A DNA stretch of 64,000 nucleotides from Cytobacillus oceanisediminis 2691 (lineage in GTDB: Bacteria > Bacillota > Bacilli > Bacillales > Cytobacillaceae), in NCBI RefSeq assembly GCF_000294775.2, contig NZ_CP015506.1, positions 5,059,501 to 5,123,500 on the forward strand. Reading direction: 5' to 3'. Shown piece by piece: positions 32,523 to 41,445 of the stretch. Position numbers and translations under genes: made by a program. Numbering within the stretch: the first letter of the stretch is position 1; each line of letters begins with the position of its first letter. The notes beneath the pieces were generated by a model. That model was given only the letters and a program-made list of their open reading frames with translations, searched no databases and was not told where the DNA came from.

Positions 32523-33950
32523 TTACTTTAAAGTAGATGGCTTTACCTCTTCAGGAATTGGACATGTGTAAGGATTAGCTTGTTTGAATTCATTGAACTC
32601 CTGTTTGACAGCTTCTAATTCTTCCTGGTCTGTCAGCAGTTTGACAGCTGTTAAAGCCATGGCTTCTGCTGCCCGGAGCATGCCTTTGTGGGCATAGCTG
32701 CTGATGCCTTGTGTGGTCATCTGCCATGTATGCAGCGGTGTCCCCAGTGCTGATGTTGAGGCGGTCAGCTGTGCGGTTGGAACAACCCAGCTTACATCTG
32801 AGACATCTGTAGAGCCGGCAAGAACTTCTTTGGAAGGTTCATAGGCTGAGATTGTTTCTGCCAGGTATTTTCCTTCAAACTCACTGCCGTCCCCTACATA
32901 TCCAAATCCTCTTAAAATATCTAAATAGCTTTCTTTTTCACCTTCTGATAGGGTTGTCCAAAGCTTTTCGGCAAAGGCCTTTTCTTCTTCGTCCGGTTTT
33001 TCGATGCCGGCTTCCTGAAGGCTTTGATGGAGAATTTTTTCAAGGCTGCGGTTTGGAATATAATTGGAGCATGCCTTGTCAAACTCAATGGTAAGCTCTG
33101 TTTCTGTCATCAGAGCCGCGCCCTCCGCGATTTTGCAAACCCGCTTGTAGATTTCATCCACCTGCTGAACCTTTGGTGCGCGGATCAGATACAGCACTTC
33201 AGCGTCTGCTTGTACGACATTTGGCGAGATGCCCCCTGTGTTGGTGATGGCGTAATGCATCCTGGCTTCCGGCACGACATGCTCGCGAAGGTAATTCACA
33301 CCCACGTTCATCAGCTCAACCGCATCCAGTGCACTTCGCCCAAGATGAGGTGAGTTCGCCGCATGTGACGATAAGCCTTTAAATCGAAAATAAACCTGAT
33401 AGTTTGCGAGACTCGATAAGCTCATGATGCTGTTGGCAGGAGATGGATGCCATGTTAAGGCTGCGTCCACCCCATCAAATACTCCTTCACGGACCATGAA
33501 GGTTTTTCCGGAACCGCCTTCTTCACCCGGACAGCCAAAAAACTTTACAGTCCCAGGCAGATTGTTTTCTTCTAAATACTTTTTTGCTGCACAGGCTGCC
33601 GCAAAAGCGCCGGTCCCAAGCAGATTATGCCCGCAGCCGTGACCGACTTTCAGCTCGGTTGGCTCGTACGAAGTCTTGTTGGGCACCTGCCCCAATCCGG
33701 ACAGAGCATCAAACTCCCCGAGAAAGCCAATAACAGGGGCTCCACTTCCATAGGAAGCTACAAACGCGGTTTCAATGTTTCCGGATTTGCGTTCCACCTG
33801 AAAGCCTGCTTTTTCGCACTCAGAAGCTAAAAATTCTGCTGATGCATACTCTTCAAATCTAGTTTCCGGATGATGATAGATATACTCACTGATTTTTTCA
33901 AACGTCTCTTTGTTCTCTGTTAAAAATGTTTTTGCAAAGTTGTTCGACAT
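32523..33950 (-). CDS. abgB: AbgB-like M20 amidohydrolase (p-aminobenzoyl-glutamate hydrolase subunit B type)
   Basis: A 475-residue M20 enzyme of the AbgB type: IYHHPETRFEEYASAEFLA, GFLGEFDALSGLGQ, VGHGCGHNLLGTGAFAAA with the metal-binding Cys/His, GCPGEEGGSGKTFMVREGVF, LTWHPSPAN and, near the C-terminus, GSTDVSDVSWVVPT. In E. coli AbgA and AbgB form a heteromeric hydrolase. Here AbgB follows AbgA copy 1 by 16 bp. The ATG at 33948-33950 has GGAGG five to six bases upstream; an upstream in-frame extension to 33986 overlaps abgA and lacks a site. The protein is cytosolic. Confidence 0.9.
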   Translation of the reverse strand: MSNNFAKTFLTENKETFEKISEYIYHHPETRFEEYASAEFLASECEKAGFQVERKSGNIETAFVASYGSGAPVIGFLGEFDALSGLGQVPNKTSYEPTELKVGHGCGHNLLGTGAFAAACAAKKYLEENNLPGTVKFFGCPGEEGGSGKTFMVREGVFDGVDAALTWHPSPANSIMSLSSLANYQVYFRFKGLSSHAANSPHLGRSALDAVELMNVGVNYLREHVVPEARMHYAITNTGGISPNVVQADAEVLYLIRAPKVQQVDEIYKRVCKIAEGAALMTETELTIEFDKACSNYIPNRSLEKILHQSLQEAGIEKPDEEEKAFAEKLWTTLSEGEKESYLDILRGFGYVGDGSEFEGKYLAETISAYEPSKEVLAGSTDVSDVSWVVPTAQLTASTSALGTPLHTWQMTTQGISSYAHKGMLRAAEAMALTAVKLLTDQEELEAVKQEFNEFKQANPYTCPIPEEVKPSTLK

Positions 33951-33966
33951 GATTTCCTCCTTTAAT

Positions 33967-35265
33967 TTAAATGGCTGATCCTCCATTTAAGATGTGAATG
34001 TAAGCATCAACCGCAACTAGTAAAGCCTCTTCCTCGAAATCGAATTGAGGATGGTGGTGAGGATAATCAAGCTTCGTTCCAAACAGCATAAACGTAGCTT
34101 TGCCGCCATGCTTCTGGACCCTATTCATCATAAAGCTGACATCTTCCGATCCGGAGACAGGGACTGAAGGAAGCACTTCTTTCACAAGCTCGCTTGATGC
34201 ACACCATTCGGTGATTTTGGGTATCAGCTCTTTATCACAGACAACCACTTCCGTAACTCCGACTGCTTCGATTGTGCAGGACACATCATGCATATCTGCT
34301 GCCGCCTTAATAATCCGGGTCGCTTTTTCAGCCATATATTGAGCAATCTCCGGTGTCTCACCCCGCACTTCTATTTCCATATAACTGTCTCCCGGGATGA
34401 TGTTCCGGCCGCTGCCTGCAGCAAGCTTCCCAACATTCACCCTGGTGACGCCATCATGATGGCGCGGAATGCCATATAGGTTGTTAGCAGCCGTTGTCGC
34501 GGCCAATAAAGCATTTTTCCCGAGCTCCGGATTAATGCCGGCATGTGAGGAAACACCTTTAAAATAAGCATTGTATTTAGTTGAAGCCAGGAATCCCGGC
34601 GTTGTGGCTGCAATTGTTCCAACGGGCAGGGACTTAATGCCGATGTGGCCTGAATAAAAATAATCGACATCATCAAGCCAGCCCTTGTCTGTCATTGCCC
34701 GAGCCCCTCTTCCACCTTCTTCAGCCGGCTGAAACAAAAGGGTAAAGCGGCCCTTTAGTTGATCCCCATGGGAAGAAATATACTGGGCTACCCCAAGTCC
34801 GATGGCAGTATGTCCGTCATGTCCGCACGAGTGCATCACATTCTCTTCTTTCGAGCCAAATTCGTATTTGGCTGGACGATGTGCAGGATCTGTCGATTCG
34901 TTTATTGGCAATGCGTCAATATCAAAGCGGAAACCAACATGGTCTCCGTTTCTGTTAGTATCCCAGACTGCCACAAGCCCGGTATTCCCGCCGCGCATTT
35001 GATCGAGCCAGGACTCTTCAACACCCCAATCCCTCGCCTTCTTCTCTTGAGCTTCAAGATCAGCTTGTGCAGGAAGCCCCATACGGGAATTCTCGTCAAG
35101 CGCGTCTTTCCCTAAATAAAGCTTGAAACCCATCTTCTCCAGTTCTTTTCCGATTCTGTATGTAGTGATGTACTCCATGAACCCCAATTCAGGCAGAGCA
35201 TGCAAAGTGCGCCGCCATTTGATCAGCTGGGGAGTTATTTCCTTTAAAAAGCTGCTGTCCATCAT
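33967..35265 (-). CDS. abgA: AbgA-like M20 amidohydrolase, copy 1
   Basis: A 432-residue enzyme, first gene of the abg-like operon. AbgA-type N-terminus LIKWRRTLHALPELGFMEY with the long insert (LYLGKDALDENSRMGLPAQADLEAQ region), then FRFDIDALPINESTDPAHRP, MHSCGHDGHTAIGLGVAQYI with the metal Cys/His, FQPAEEGGRGARAMTDKGW and VSGSEDVSFMMNRVQKHGG. It probably forms a heteromer with the AbgB-like product immediately downstream; copy 2 near AbgT may give a second specificity. ATG 35263-35265 follows AAGGGGGATC. Confidence 0.9.
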   Translation of the reverse strand: MMDSSFLKEITPQLIKWRRTLHALPELGFMEYITTYRIGKELEKMGFKLYLGKDALDENSRMGLPAQADLEAQEKKARDWGVEESWLDQMRGGNTGLVAVWDTNRNGDHVGFRFDIDALPINESTDPAHRPAKYEFGSKEENVMHSCGHDGHTAIGLGVAQYISSHGDQLKGRFTLLFQPAEEGGRGARAMTDKGWLDDVDYFYSGHIGIKSLPVGTIAATTPGFLASTKYNAYFKGVSSHAGINPELGKNALLAATTAANNLYGIPRHHDGVTRVNVGKLAAGSGRNIIPGDSYMEIEVRGETPEIAQYMAEKATRIIKAAADMHDVSCTIEAVGVTEVVVCDKELIPKITEWCASSELVKEVLPSVPVSGSEDVSFMMNRVQKHGGKATFMLFGTKLDYPHHHPQFDFEEEALLVAVDAYIHILNGGSAI

Positions 35266-35320
35266 GATCCCCCTTGTTGAATATTATTTCGGACATTTTC
35301 CGTTTCATTACCTTAAATGT

Positions 35321-35348
35321 ATTATACACATGTTATTAGAAAATTCAA
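35321..35348 (-). promoter_or_regulatory. Sigma-A promoter of the abg-like operon
   Basis: The minus strand shows TTGAAT (complement of 35343-35348), a 16-bp spacer and TATAAT (complement of 35321-35326), 56 bp before the abgA start. A TATAAT on the plus strand at 35423-35428 may belong to the divergent lipoprotein gene, but no good -35 box accompanies it. Confidence 0.55.
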
Positions 35349-35573
35349 AGTAAACTTTTAACTATTAAAATGTGATTCGTTGAATTTTTATACAGCAAGA
35401 ACCGAATTTAGCAAATCTTTAGTATAATACTCCCTATTCACCCCCTGACTTTATCCCTATTTTTACCTAAAAAGTGTAATTTTCCACGTTTAAACTGTAA
35501 AAATATAACTCTATCCGCTAAAATAAGGGATATACTTTGAATGGCACATTCCTTTAGGGAGGACATTTAACTA

Positions 35574-36515
35574 ATGCACAAGAAAACGAAAATTTTACTC
35601 TGCAGTGTCGGCATATCATTAATGCTTGGAGGATGTTCTGGTATGAATAGCGCAAATAACAATCAGGAAAGTGAAAAATCAAAAGAAACACAGGCTGCCC
35701 CTTCTGAAGAATCACTGATCAGTGTTCAGGATTATACCGGTGAAGGCTATGCACTTCCATATGGAAAAGAAACCGATAAAATTGCTGATGAAAGTCTTGA
35801 TGAAATAGAGGAAGCTGCAATTGAGTTTTTTAAGGAGAAATATAAGACCGATGTAACGGTGCATAACGTGGTGGGTGCTAAGGATGGGGCTACTGTGTTT
35901 GTAGAATCCAAAGGTGAGCCGCATTTCTACACTTATGCTGTAGTACCAATTGATGAACTAGAAAAGAAAGTGATGACAGAAAAGATATGGGCGGACGAAT
36001 TCCAGGTGGAAAATGCCATTAAAGGCGGATTGTATCACATGATCTTTAATGAAGAGTTCCAACAGCTCGACGACTATCTTGAGACTCTTGCAGCAGAAGG
36101 TCAGGTAACCGGAAAAACAAAGGATGCCCTCCAAAATGTGGGCGGACACGGATATATGACTCCATATTATTTTATTGCATTAACAAGTAAAGAAGAGGCT
36201 ATTAAACCAGTTTATGACCTTTATATAAGCAATCCTGATGAAAGTACGGAAAATTTGAGGAATGCCTATAAAGAGGGCTCGTTTAATCCTGAAAACTTCA
36301 AAATCAATATACAATTATTTATGGCTGATAAGCAGGCAGAACCAAGTGAAGAAATATTTAATCAAATCACGAAAGAGCTGGAAGAAATGGACTCAATACC
36401 TAAGGGCACATACAGCTTCTCTCTTAATGATAACTTCATTGATAAACAAAGTTCGGAAGGTGCTAAAGATAATTCTTTAAAACGCGGATTCCCGGATTAC
36501 ATTATTAAGGAATAA
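35574..36515 (+). CDS. DUF1672 lipoprotein (TilA-like candidate immunity protein)
   Basis: A 313-residue surface lipoprotein. The signal peptide MHKKTKILLCSVGISLMLGG ends in lipobox LGGC (Cys about 21), then a Ser/Asn/Glu-rich linker and a domain matching DUF1672 (ISVQDYTGEGYALPYG, AIEFFKEKYKTDVTVHNVVGAKDGATVFVES, GGLYHMIFNEEF). In Staphylococcus aureus, DUF1672-type lipoproteins (TilA) are reported to protect cells from the type VII-secreted lipase TslA. The next gene, 13 bp downstream, encodes a lipase-like protein, the same partner arrangement. GGGAGGACA precedes the ATG. Confidence 0.82.
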   Translation: MHKKTKILLCSVGISLMLGGCSGMNSANNNQESEKSKETQAAPSEESLISVQDYTGEGYALPYGKETDKIADESLDEIEEAAIEFFKEKYKTDVTVHNVVGAKDGATVFVESKGEPHFYTYAVVPIDELEKKVMTEKIWADEFQVENAIKGGLYHMIFNEEFQQLDDYLETLAAEGQVTGKTKDALQNVGGHGYMTPYYFIALTSKEEAIKPVYDLYISNPDESTENLRNAYKEGSFNPENFKINIQLFMADKQAEPSEEIFNQITKELEEMDSIPKGTYSFSLNDNFIDKQSSEGAKDNSLKRGFPDYIIKE

Positions 36516-36528
36516 AGCAGGTGAATAT

Positions 36529-38643
36529 ATGGATACTCTTAAGGGTTCACCAAATATTAATACAGGTATAGCAGCAAACAATGATAAAGATTTAGTTGAA
36601 CTGGCAGGCCTTCATGCATATACCTATCCGCTATTTGAATCGGTTCTGCAGGTAAATAATACAGACTATACAGTTATCGATACTCGTTATGAAGACCCTA
36701 CTGGCCTTGATGCTATGACAGTCGTAAATATGGAGACAGAGGAAATATCCATCATTTATGTAGGCACAGATGCAAGCGGAAAATATGGCAACAAAGATAT
36801 TCTGACTGATGCACAGCTTTTAAGTGACCTAACTCCCGCCCAGCTGGCTGCAGCAAGAAGCTATTATACTGAAATGAATCAAAAATTTAACCAGGTTGGC
36901 GGCGTTAAATCGATCGCGGGAAATTCACTTGGCGGGGGTCTGGTTGGTGCAGTAGCAGTTGAAAACCCAGAAGTAAATGCAGTTACTTTAAACCCTGCCC
37001 TGCTTCCTGAGGGGATGGTGGATCCTAATCAAACTTATGATAATATTACAAATTACTTCAGCAGCTACGATGTGCTGACTCAAACTTTGATTGCATTGGA
37101 TCTGCATGGCCGGATTCCAGGCAAACAGTATGAAATCTTCAATGGGATTCCTGAATTCTCAAAGCTTGCTACAAACCATACAGGCTATTTGCGGAACGAA
37201 GATGGCTCCCAGTTCTATGTGATAGGAGAAGTCGGAAAGCCGGGATATGGCAGGATTTATATTGATGCAGACGCTCATATCGTGTCAAGCATCTGGACAG
37301 GAATCCCGCTCTATGGAGGACACTCAGAACGCATTGAAATCAATAAAGAGAATCTGGATATACTTGCTTCTTCTCTGCAAAGCCATGTTACGGAAAGACT
37401 GAACCTTGCTCATGAGTACCTGGGCAATTCGGTTGCCATTGTAGAGGATGAAGGAAATCGGTTTTACGAGCGACTTAACCGGCTGCAAAATACGTTCGAG
37501 GATTTGTTTGAAAACATAATCAGTGAGCCGCTGTTTCTTGGCATCACAGCTATAAGCAACCGATTGACGGCGGAAATCGACCATTTGATTTCATTATTAA
37601 ATATTGCGGAAAGCCACAGCAAATCATTGAATTATATACTAAACTCTCCTCCGGCAGAGCTTCTTGAGCATATTTTCCGGACGAATGTCAGTGTAGAAAG
37701 CTTGTTTGCAGAACTTCGCAATCAGCTGTATGAATTGAGGTCTGATATTCAGAACATCTCAAGAGGCATTATTAACATTGTCTCAGACAAAATTCCTGAA
37801 CTATTTAGAGGCGGAAAGGATGCCTGGTATGATGCAATAGTAGGTGAATTAAACGCCCATTACGGTATTGTCAACGGTAACAGAGATAAGCTTCTCTCTC
37901 ATATCAGCGAATTCCAAAAGCAAGTACAGGATGTTGCAGCCAACTTTCAAATGCGGGATCAATCTCTTGGGCAATCCATTAAGAGCAAGTCTACTCATTC
38001 CGATTCGATCTCGGTACAGGGAACCAATACTTACAAACTAGAAGACTCCCCTTATATGGAATTGAGAATGAAAATAAAGGAATTTCAGATGGATACTGCC
38101 TACACTGCATTTACTGCATCGACTCAGGCACTGCTCTTCCCTCTTCTGGAGAAGGGACAGCTTCTAACTTTCGCCGTCGAAAGCACACTGGAGATCCTTT
38201 CTAGCAGCATCAAAGGGGCAGCTAATTTTGCTTTAAGCTATACCATCCCTGGAAAGCTTATCAGCTTATTTTCAGATTTTGATGATAAAATTAGAAACAG
38301 CATCGCAAACGCTCTGGAGCCATTGGATGAATTGGCAGCTACCATTGAAGGTGTACGTAAGGGGCTAGGGCGTTTAATTGTGGAATATCCAACTCTATTA
38401 AATAATTTCAGACCTTATGTGGAAACCGCCATTTTTGACAACAGCGGATACTTTAACGTCCACCTCTATAACCTGGCATCCATCGCCATTTTAAGAGAGA
38501 TGGAAATGCTATTTGATGATGTGGTTTATCAATTAGGAAACCATAAAGCTGAAGCGATTGATGCTTTGTGCGAGGTATCCAAAAAGGTGAAGAGTAATAT
38601 GGGAATTCTCTATGAACAAGTAGATCGCGGGACGATTAATTAA
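36529..38643 (+). CDS. Lipase-like protein with long helical C-terminus (TslA-like candidate type VII toxin)
   Basis: A 704-residue protein with no signal peptide. The N-terminal about 280 residues form an alpha/beta-hydrolase of the class-3-lipase/SA1320 type. The nucleophile elbow IAGNSLGGG places S133, SSYDVLTQ offers D180, and TNHTGY (H217) or GGHSERI (H265) offers the histidine. Residues 280-704 are predicted helical or coiled (long stretches such as NRLQNTFEDLFENII and LYELRSDIQNISRGIINIVSD), resembling an LXG-type export region placed at the C-terminus, as described for the staphylococcal phospholipase toxin TslA. The DUF1672 lipoprotein upstream would be its immunity partner. I see no WXG100-like small partner or secretion gene nearby. 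Confidence 0.72.
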   Translation: MDTLKGSPNINTGIAANNDKDLVELAGLHAYTYPLFESVLQVNNTDYTVIDTRYEDPTGLDAMTVVNMETEEISIIYVGTDASGKYGNKDILTDAQLLSDLTPAQLAAARSYYTEMNQKFNQVGGVKSIAGNSLGGGLVGAVAVENPEVNAVTLNPALLPEGMVDPNQTYDNITNYFSSYDVLTQTLIALDLHGRIPGKQYEIFNGIPEFSKLATNHTGYLRNEDGSQFYVIGEVGKPGYGRIYIDADAHIVSSIWTGIPLYGGHSERIEINKENLDILASSLQSHVTERLNLAHEYLGNSVAIVEDEGNRFYERLNRLQNTFEDLFENIISEPLFLGITAISNRLTAEIDHLISLLNIAESHSKSLNYILNSPPAELLEHIFRTNVSVESLFAELRNQLYELRSDIQNISRGIINIVSDKIPELFRGGKDAWYDAIVGELNAHYGIVNGNRDKLLSHISEFQKQVQDVAANFQMRDQSLGQSIKSKSTHSDSISVQGTNTYKLEDSPYMELRMKIKEFQMDTAYTAFTASTQALLFPLLEKGQLLTFAVESTLEILSSSIKGAANFALSYTIPGKLISLFSDFDDKIRNSIANALEPLDELAATIEGVRKGLGRLIVEYPTLLNNFRPYVETAIFDNSGYFNVHLYNLASIAILREMEMLFDDVVYQLGNHKAEAIDALCEVSKKVKSNMGILYEQVDRGTIN

Positions 38644-38644
38644 C

Positions 38645-38672
38645 AGGGACATTGGGATAGGCACCTTGTCCC
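38645..38672. repeat. GGGACA/TGTCCC dispersed hairpin element
   Basis: GGGACA-N16-TGTCCC, 3 bp past the lipase stop. Similar GGGAC/GTCCC elements lie near 45965, 58121 and 61781-61839. Confidence 0.5.
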
Positions 38673-38680
38673 ATTGTTAA

Positions 38681-38724
38681 AAAGAACAAAGCCGAGCTAA
38701 GCCGCCAGCTCGGTTTTGTTCTTT
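38681..38724 (+). terminator. Strong bidirectional terminator
   Basis: AAAGAACAAAGCCGAGCT and AGCTCGGTTTTGTTCTTT form an 18-bp stem with a single G-T wobble and an 8-base loop, T-rich on both strands. It ends the lipase transcript and the convergent unknown gene. Confidence 0.85.
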
Positions 38725-38743
38725 CTTCTTATTAAATCTTCTG

Positions 38744-39235
38744 TTACCTCTCCATATATCCCTTTAACAGCTCTTTAAAAAGCTGATTCAATTCCTTATT
38801 TTTCTGCCCCTTCAGCCATTCCACCTGGTTAATCGGCAGGTTTAATTTAAGTGTGATTTTTTCATTCGGCATTTCCACTCTTCGGATTTCTTCTAACGTC
38901 ATGCCCTCCTCAATATCCGGAAAGTCCAGATGTTCCTCATTTATTCTTAAAACACCTTCGTATGACTCCTCCGGATCAAGTTCGCAAAATAAGCTTAACC
39001 TTGGCAGCTTGCCCGGTACAGATTTTAGAAACATAAATGAACTTAGTGATCGCCCATCTTCCAATTCAATTTCCGTGATCAGGCTTTCCCTGTCTTGATA
39101 TTTTCTTAGAGTAACCTCGCTCACAATCAGATCCACTTCCAGCGTACTTCCTTCAGACGATTCAAAAATATAGATGGCACTGTTAAACACATAGATTTCT
39201 TCCCCATCGAGGTTTATTGATTTTATACCAGCCAT
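38744..39235 (-). CDS. Uncharacterised 163-residue protein
   Basis: I do not recognise this protein. It is acidic, lacks a signal peptide and membrane segments, and appears beta-rich in the first two-thirds (IKSINLDGEEIYVFNSAIYIFES, then STLEVDLIVSEVTL and FMFLKSVPGKLPRLSLFC), ending in a charged helix (QKNKELNQLFKELLKGYMER). GGAGCAGGT precedes the ATG, so it is very likely expressed. It stands alone, convergent with the lipase-like gene and upstream of the nucleotidase gene's terminal region. Confidence 0.7.
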   Translation of the reverse strand: MAGIKSINLDGEEIYVFNSAIYIFESSEGSTLEVDLIVSEVTLRKYQDRESLITEIELEDGRSLSSFMFLKSVPGKLPRLSLFCELDPEESYEGVLRINEEHLDFPDIEEGMTLEEIRRVEMPNEKITLKLNLPINQVEWLKGQKNKELNQLFKELLKGYMER

Positions 39236-39381
39236 ACCTGCTCCTCCAAAATTATTACCATTTAATATATTAAATCCATCATATCAAAAAGAGCAGCAAA
39301 AGGGAGGAAGCATTTGAGCCATTAAAAGAAAACTGCACACTATCTACGGTGTGCAGTTTCATCTTCGATACTAATTTTCTA

Positions 39382-41364
39382 TTACTTACGATAACTAATC
39401 TTTTTAACGTTTTCTGCCCCTCTAAGCTCTACTAAATCGCTTTTCTCAACAATGACTTCTTTCACTTCTGCACCGCTAAAGTCTACGATGATCGGCTCTT
39501 TCTTTGGTGTTACACGGACACTCACGTTCTTAAGTCCTTTGCCCTGCAATACAGCAGAGTTTTTGAGCCAGATGCCGTTTTTGATTTCTGCGGATTCTTC
39601 TACATTAATAAAAGAAACCTTGTTCACTACTAGCTTCTTCTTTTTATCATCAGTAAGATTATATTTCTTTTCAAAATCCAGCTCTGTTACTGGCGGCAGA
39701 CTGTCAACATCTACAATTCTGCCCTCCACTGCTGGTGTGATAGTACCCAGGCTGGATAGGTGTTCGGCAAAGTTTTCCCAATCGGAAAGTCCAAGATCTG
39801 TTACCCGTCCCTCCTGGTATGCTTTTGCGAAAACTGTATAACCATCTCCGCCTTTGGCTGTGAAAGCATTGGTAGCGATTGTGTATGTTTGCTTATCCTG
39901 GATTTCTGTGTATGTGCCCTGATCATTTTTATAAGCGATCGAAACGATTCGCTCACCGGCAGGCTTTGTGGAGTCAAATTCTACTTTTGCACCGGACACA
40001 TGCAGGAAGCCGCCGTTTTCTGCCGGATACTGACCCATACTGATTTCAAAAGCCTCCTTCAGTTCAGCTCCCGTCAGCTCCATAGTTGCTAATGTGTTGC
40101 CAAATGGGAGAACAGTTATCACTTCTCCAACAGTGATTGGTCCTGCGTCAATCCCTGCACGAATACCGCCTCCATTTTGAAGAGCCATGGTGACATTGCT
40201 GTTATACTGCTTGGCTTTTGCAAGCATGCCGTCTGTAATTAGGTTGCCTAGCGCTGTTTCATTTTTCCGTACACTTGGCCCTGTGCTGTCTCCGCTTGTC
40301 CGCGGATTCTCGAGTGCAGTCACGGTTTCTGCGCCAATTTCAGTGTTCTTTAATTCCTGTATTTGTGAGGAGTATTTTTCAAGAAGCACTGCAGCTTCAG
40401 GATTGTCTGCTTTATCCGATATTTTAACAAGCTCTCCAGCTTGCCCAACTACTGTTCCTGCCTCATCAAATTGTACATCCAGTGTTCCGAGATAATTATT
40501 GTACTGGCCGGCTTGAACAATGACAGTAGGGTCCTTTGCTGCTCCTGTTTCATCAGCTGCCACAACCACTGGCTCATTTAATTGCGTATGGCTGTGTCCT
40601 CCCACAATCACATCAATCCCATCTACCTGTGCAGCCAAAGTTAAATCATTATCCACATTCGGATTATCATCATAACCAATATGAGTTACAGCCACAATTT
40701 TATTGATTCCCATACCCTCAAATGCTTTTACTGCTTTTTCTGCTTCTTCGATATAGTCCTTGAATGTAACATCACCAGGACTGGAAATACTCGCCGTCTC
40801 AGCTGTAGTCAAACCAAAAAATCCTACTTTTTCTCCATTAACTTCTTTGATGATGCCATTATATATTTTTCCATTAGCAGGTTCGCTTGATATCACATCA
40901 CTGAATAATCCCTGCAGGTTTGCATCCTTAGAAAAATCTACGTTCGAACTGACAAATGGGAATTGTGCACCTTTTACAAAGTCCGCCAGTGCTTTGTGCC
41001 CTTCTGCGCTTGAACCCAAGTCGAACTCATGATTTCCGAAAGTCATAATATCATAGCCCATCAGATTCATGAATTCCAGGTCAGCTTGTCCAAGGAATTT
41101 ATTAAAATACAATGTTCCGGAAAAAACATCTCCTGCATCAACAAGCAAGGCGTCCGGATTTGCTTCTCTTACTTCCTTTACAGCCGTCACTTTTTTAGCG
41201 GCGCTGTCCATATTGGCGTGTGAATCATTGGTATGCATTAAGGAAAGTGTAAAATCTGCAGCTGATGATTCATTTGCTGAAACCAGGCCTGCCGGAACGG
41301 CTGTAGAGATGGTTAATGCTGATGATAAGGTTAAAGCTGATAATACTTTAATAGGCAATTTCAT
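39382..41364 (-). CDS. Secreted 5'-nucleotidase / metallophosphoesterase (YfkN/UshA type)
   Basis: A 660-residue exported enzyme that dephosphorylates nucleotides outside the cell. Signal peptide MKLPIKVLSALTLSSALTIS ends near AVPAG. The metallophosphatase domain has LMHTNDSHANMDS, DAGDVFSGTLYF, FGNHEFDLG and GGHSHTQL; the 5'-nucleotidase C-terminal domain has NGGGIRAGIDAGPITVGEV and LPFGNTLATMELTG. A final module of about 70 residues (from WLKNSAVLQGKGLKNVSVRV to ELRGAENVKKISYRK) recurs at the end of the neighbouring nuclease. I start at 41362-41364 (AAGGAG upstream); the longer frame overlaps the nuclease end. There is no LPXTG anchor. Confidence 0.92.
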   Translation of the reverse strand: MKLPIKVLSALTLSSALTISTAVPAGLVSANESSAADFTLSLMHTNDSHANMDSAAKKVTAVKEVREANPDALLVDAGDVFSGTLYFNKFLGQADLEFMNLMGYDIMTFGNHEFDLGSSAEGHKALADFVKGAQFPFVSSNVDFSKDANLQGLFSDVISSEPANGKIYNGIIKEVNGEKVGFFGLTTAETASISSPGDVTFKDYIEEAEKAVKAFEGMGINKIVAVTHIGYDDNPNVDNDLTLAAQVDGIDVIVGGHSHTQLNEPVVVAADETGAAKDPTVIVQAGQYNNYLGTLDVQFDEAGTVVGQAGELVKISDKADNPEAAVLLEKYSSQIQELKNTEIGAETVTALENPRTSGDSTGPSVRKNETALGNLITDGMLAKAKQYNSNVTMALQNGGGIRAGIDAGPITVGEVITVLPFGNTLATMELTGAELKEAFEISMGQYPAENGGFLHVSGAKVEFDSTKPAGERIVSIAYKNDQGTYTEIQDKQTYTIATNAFTAKGGDGYTVFAKAYQEGRVTDLGLSDWENFAEHLSSLGTITPAVEGRIVDVDSLPPVTELDFEKKYNLTDDKKKKLVVNKVSFINVEESAEIKNGIWLKNSAVLQGKGLKNVSVRVTPKKEPIIVDFSGAEVKEVIVEKSDLVELRGAENVKKISYRK

Positions 41365-41445
41365 GAATACTGCTCCTTTCAGAAGTTGATTTGTTTTATA
41401 AAGTGAGAGATTGAAAGCCGGAGTATTAAACTCCGGCTTCAACTG

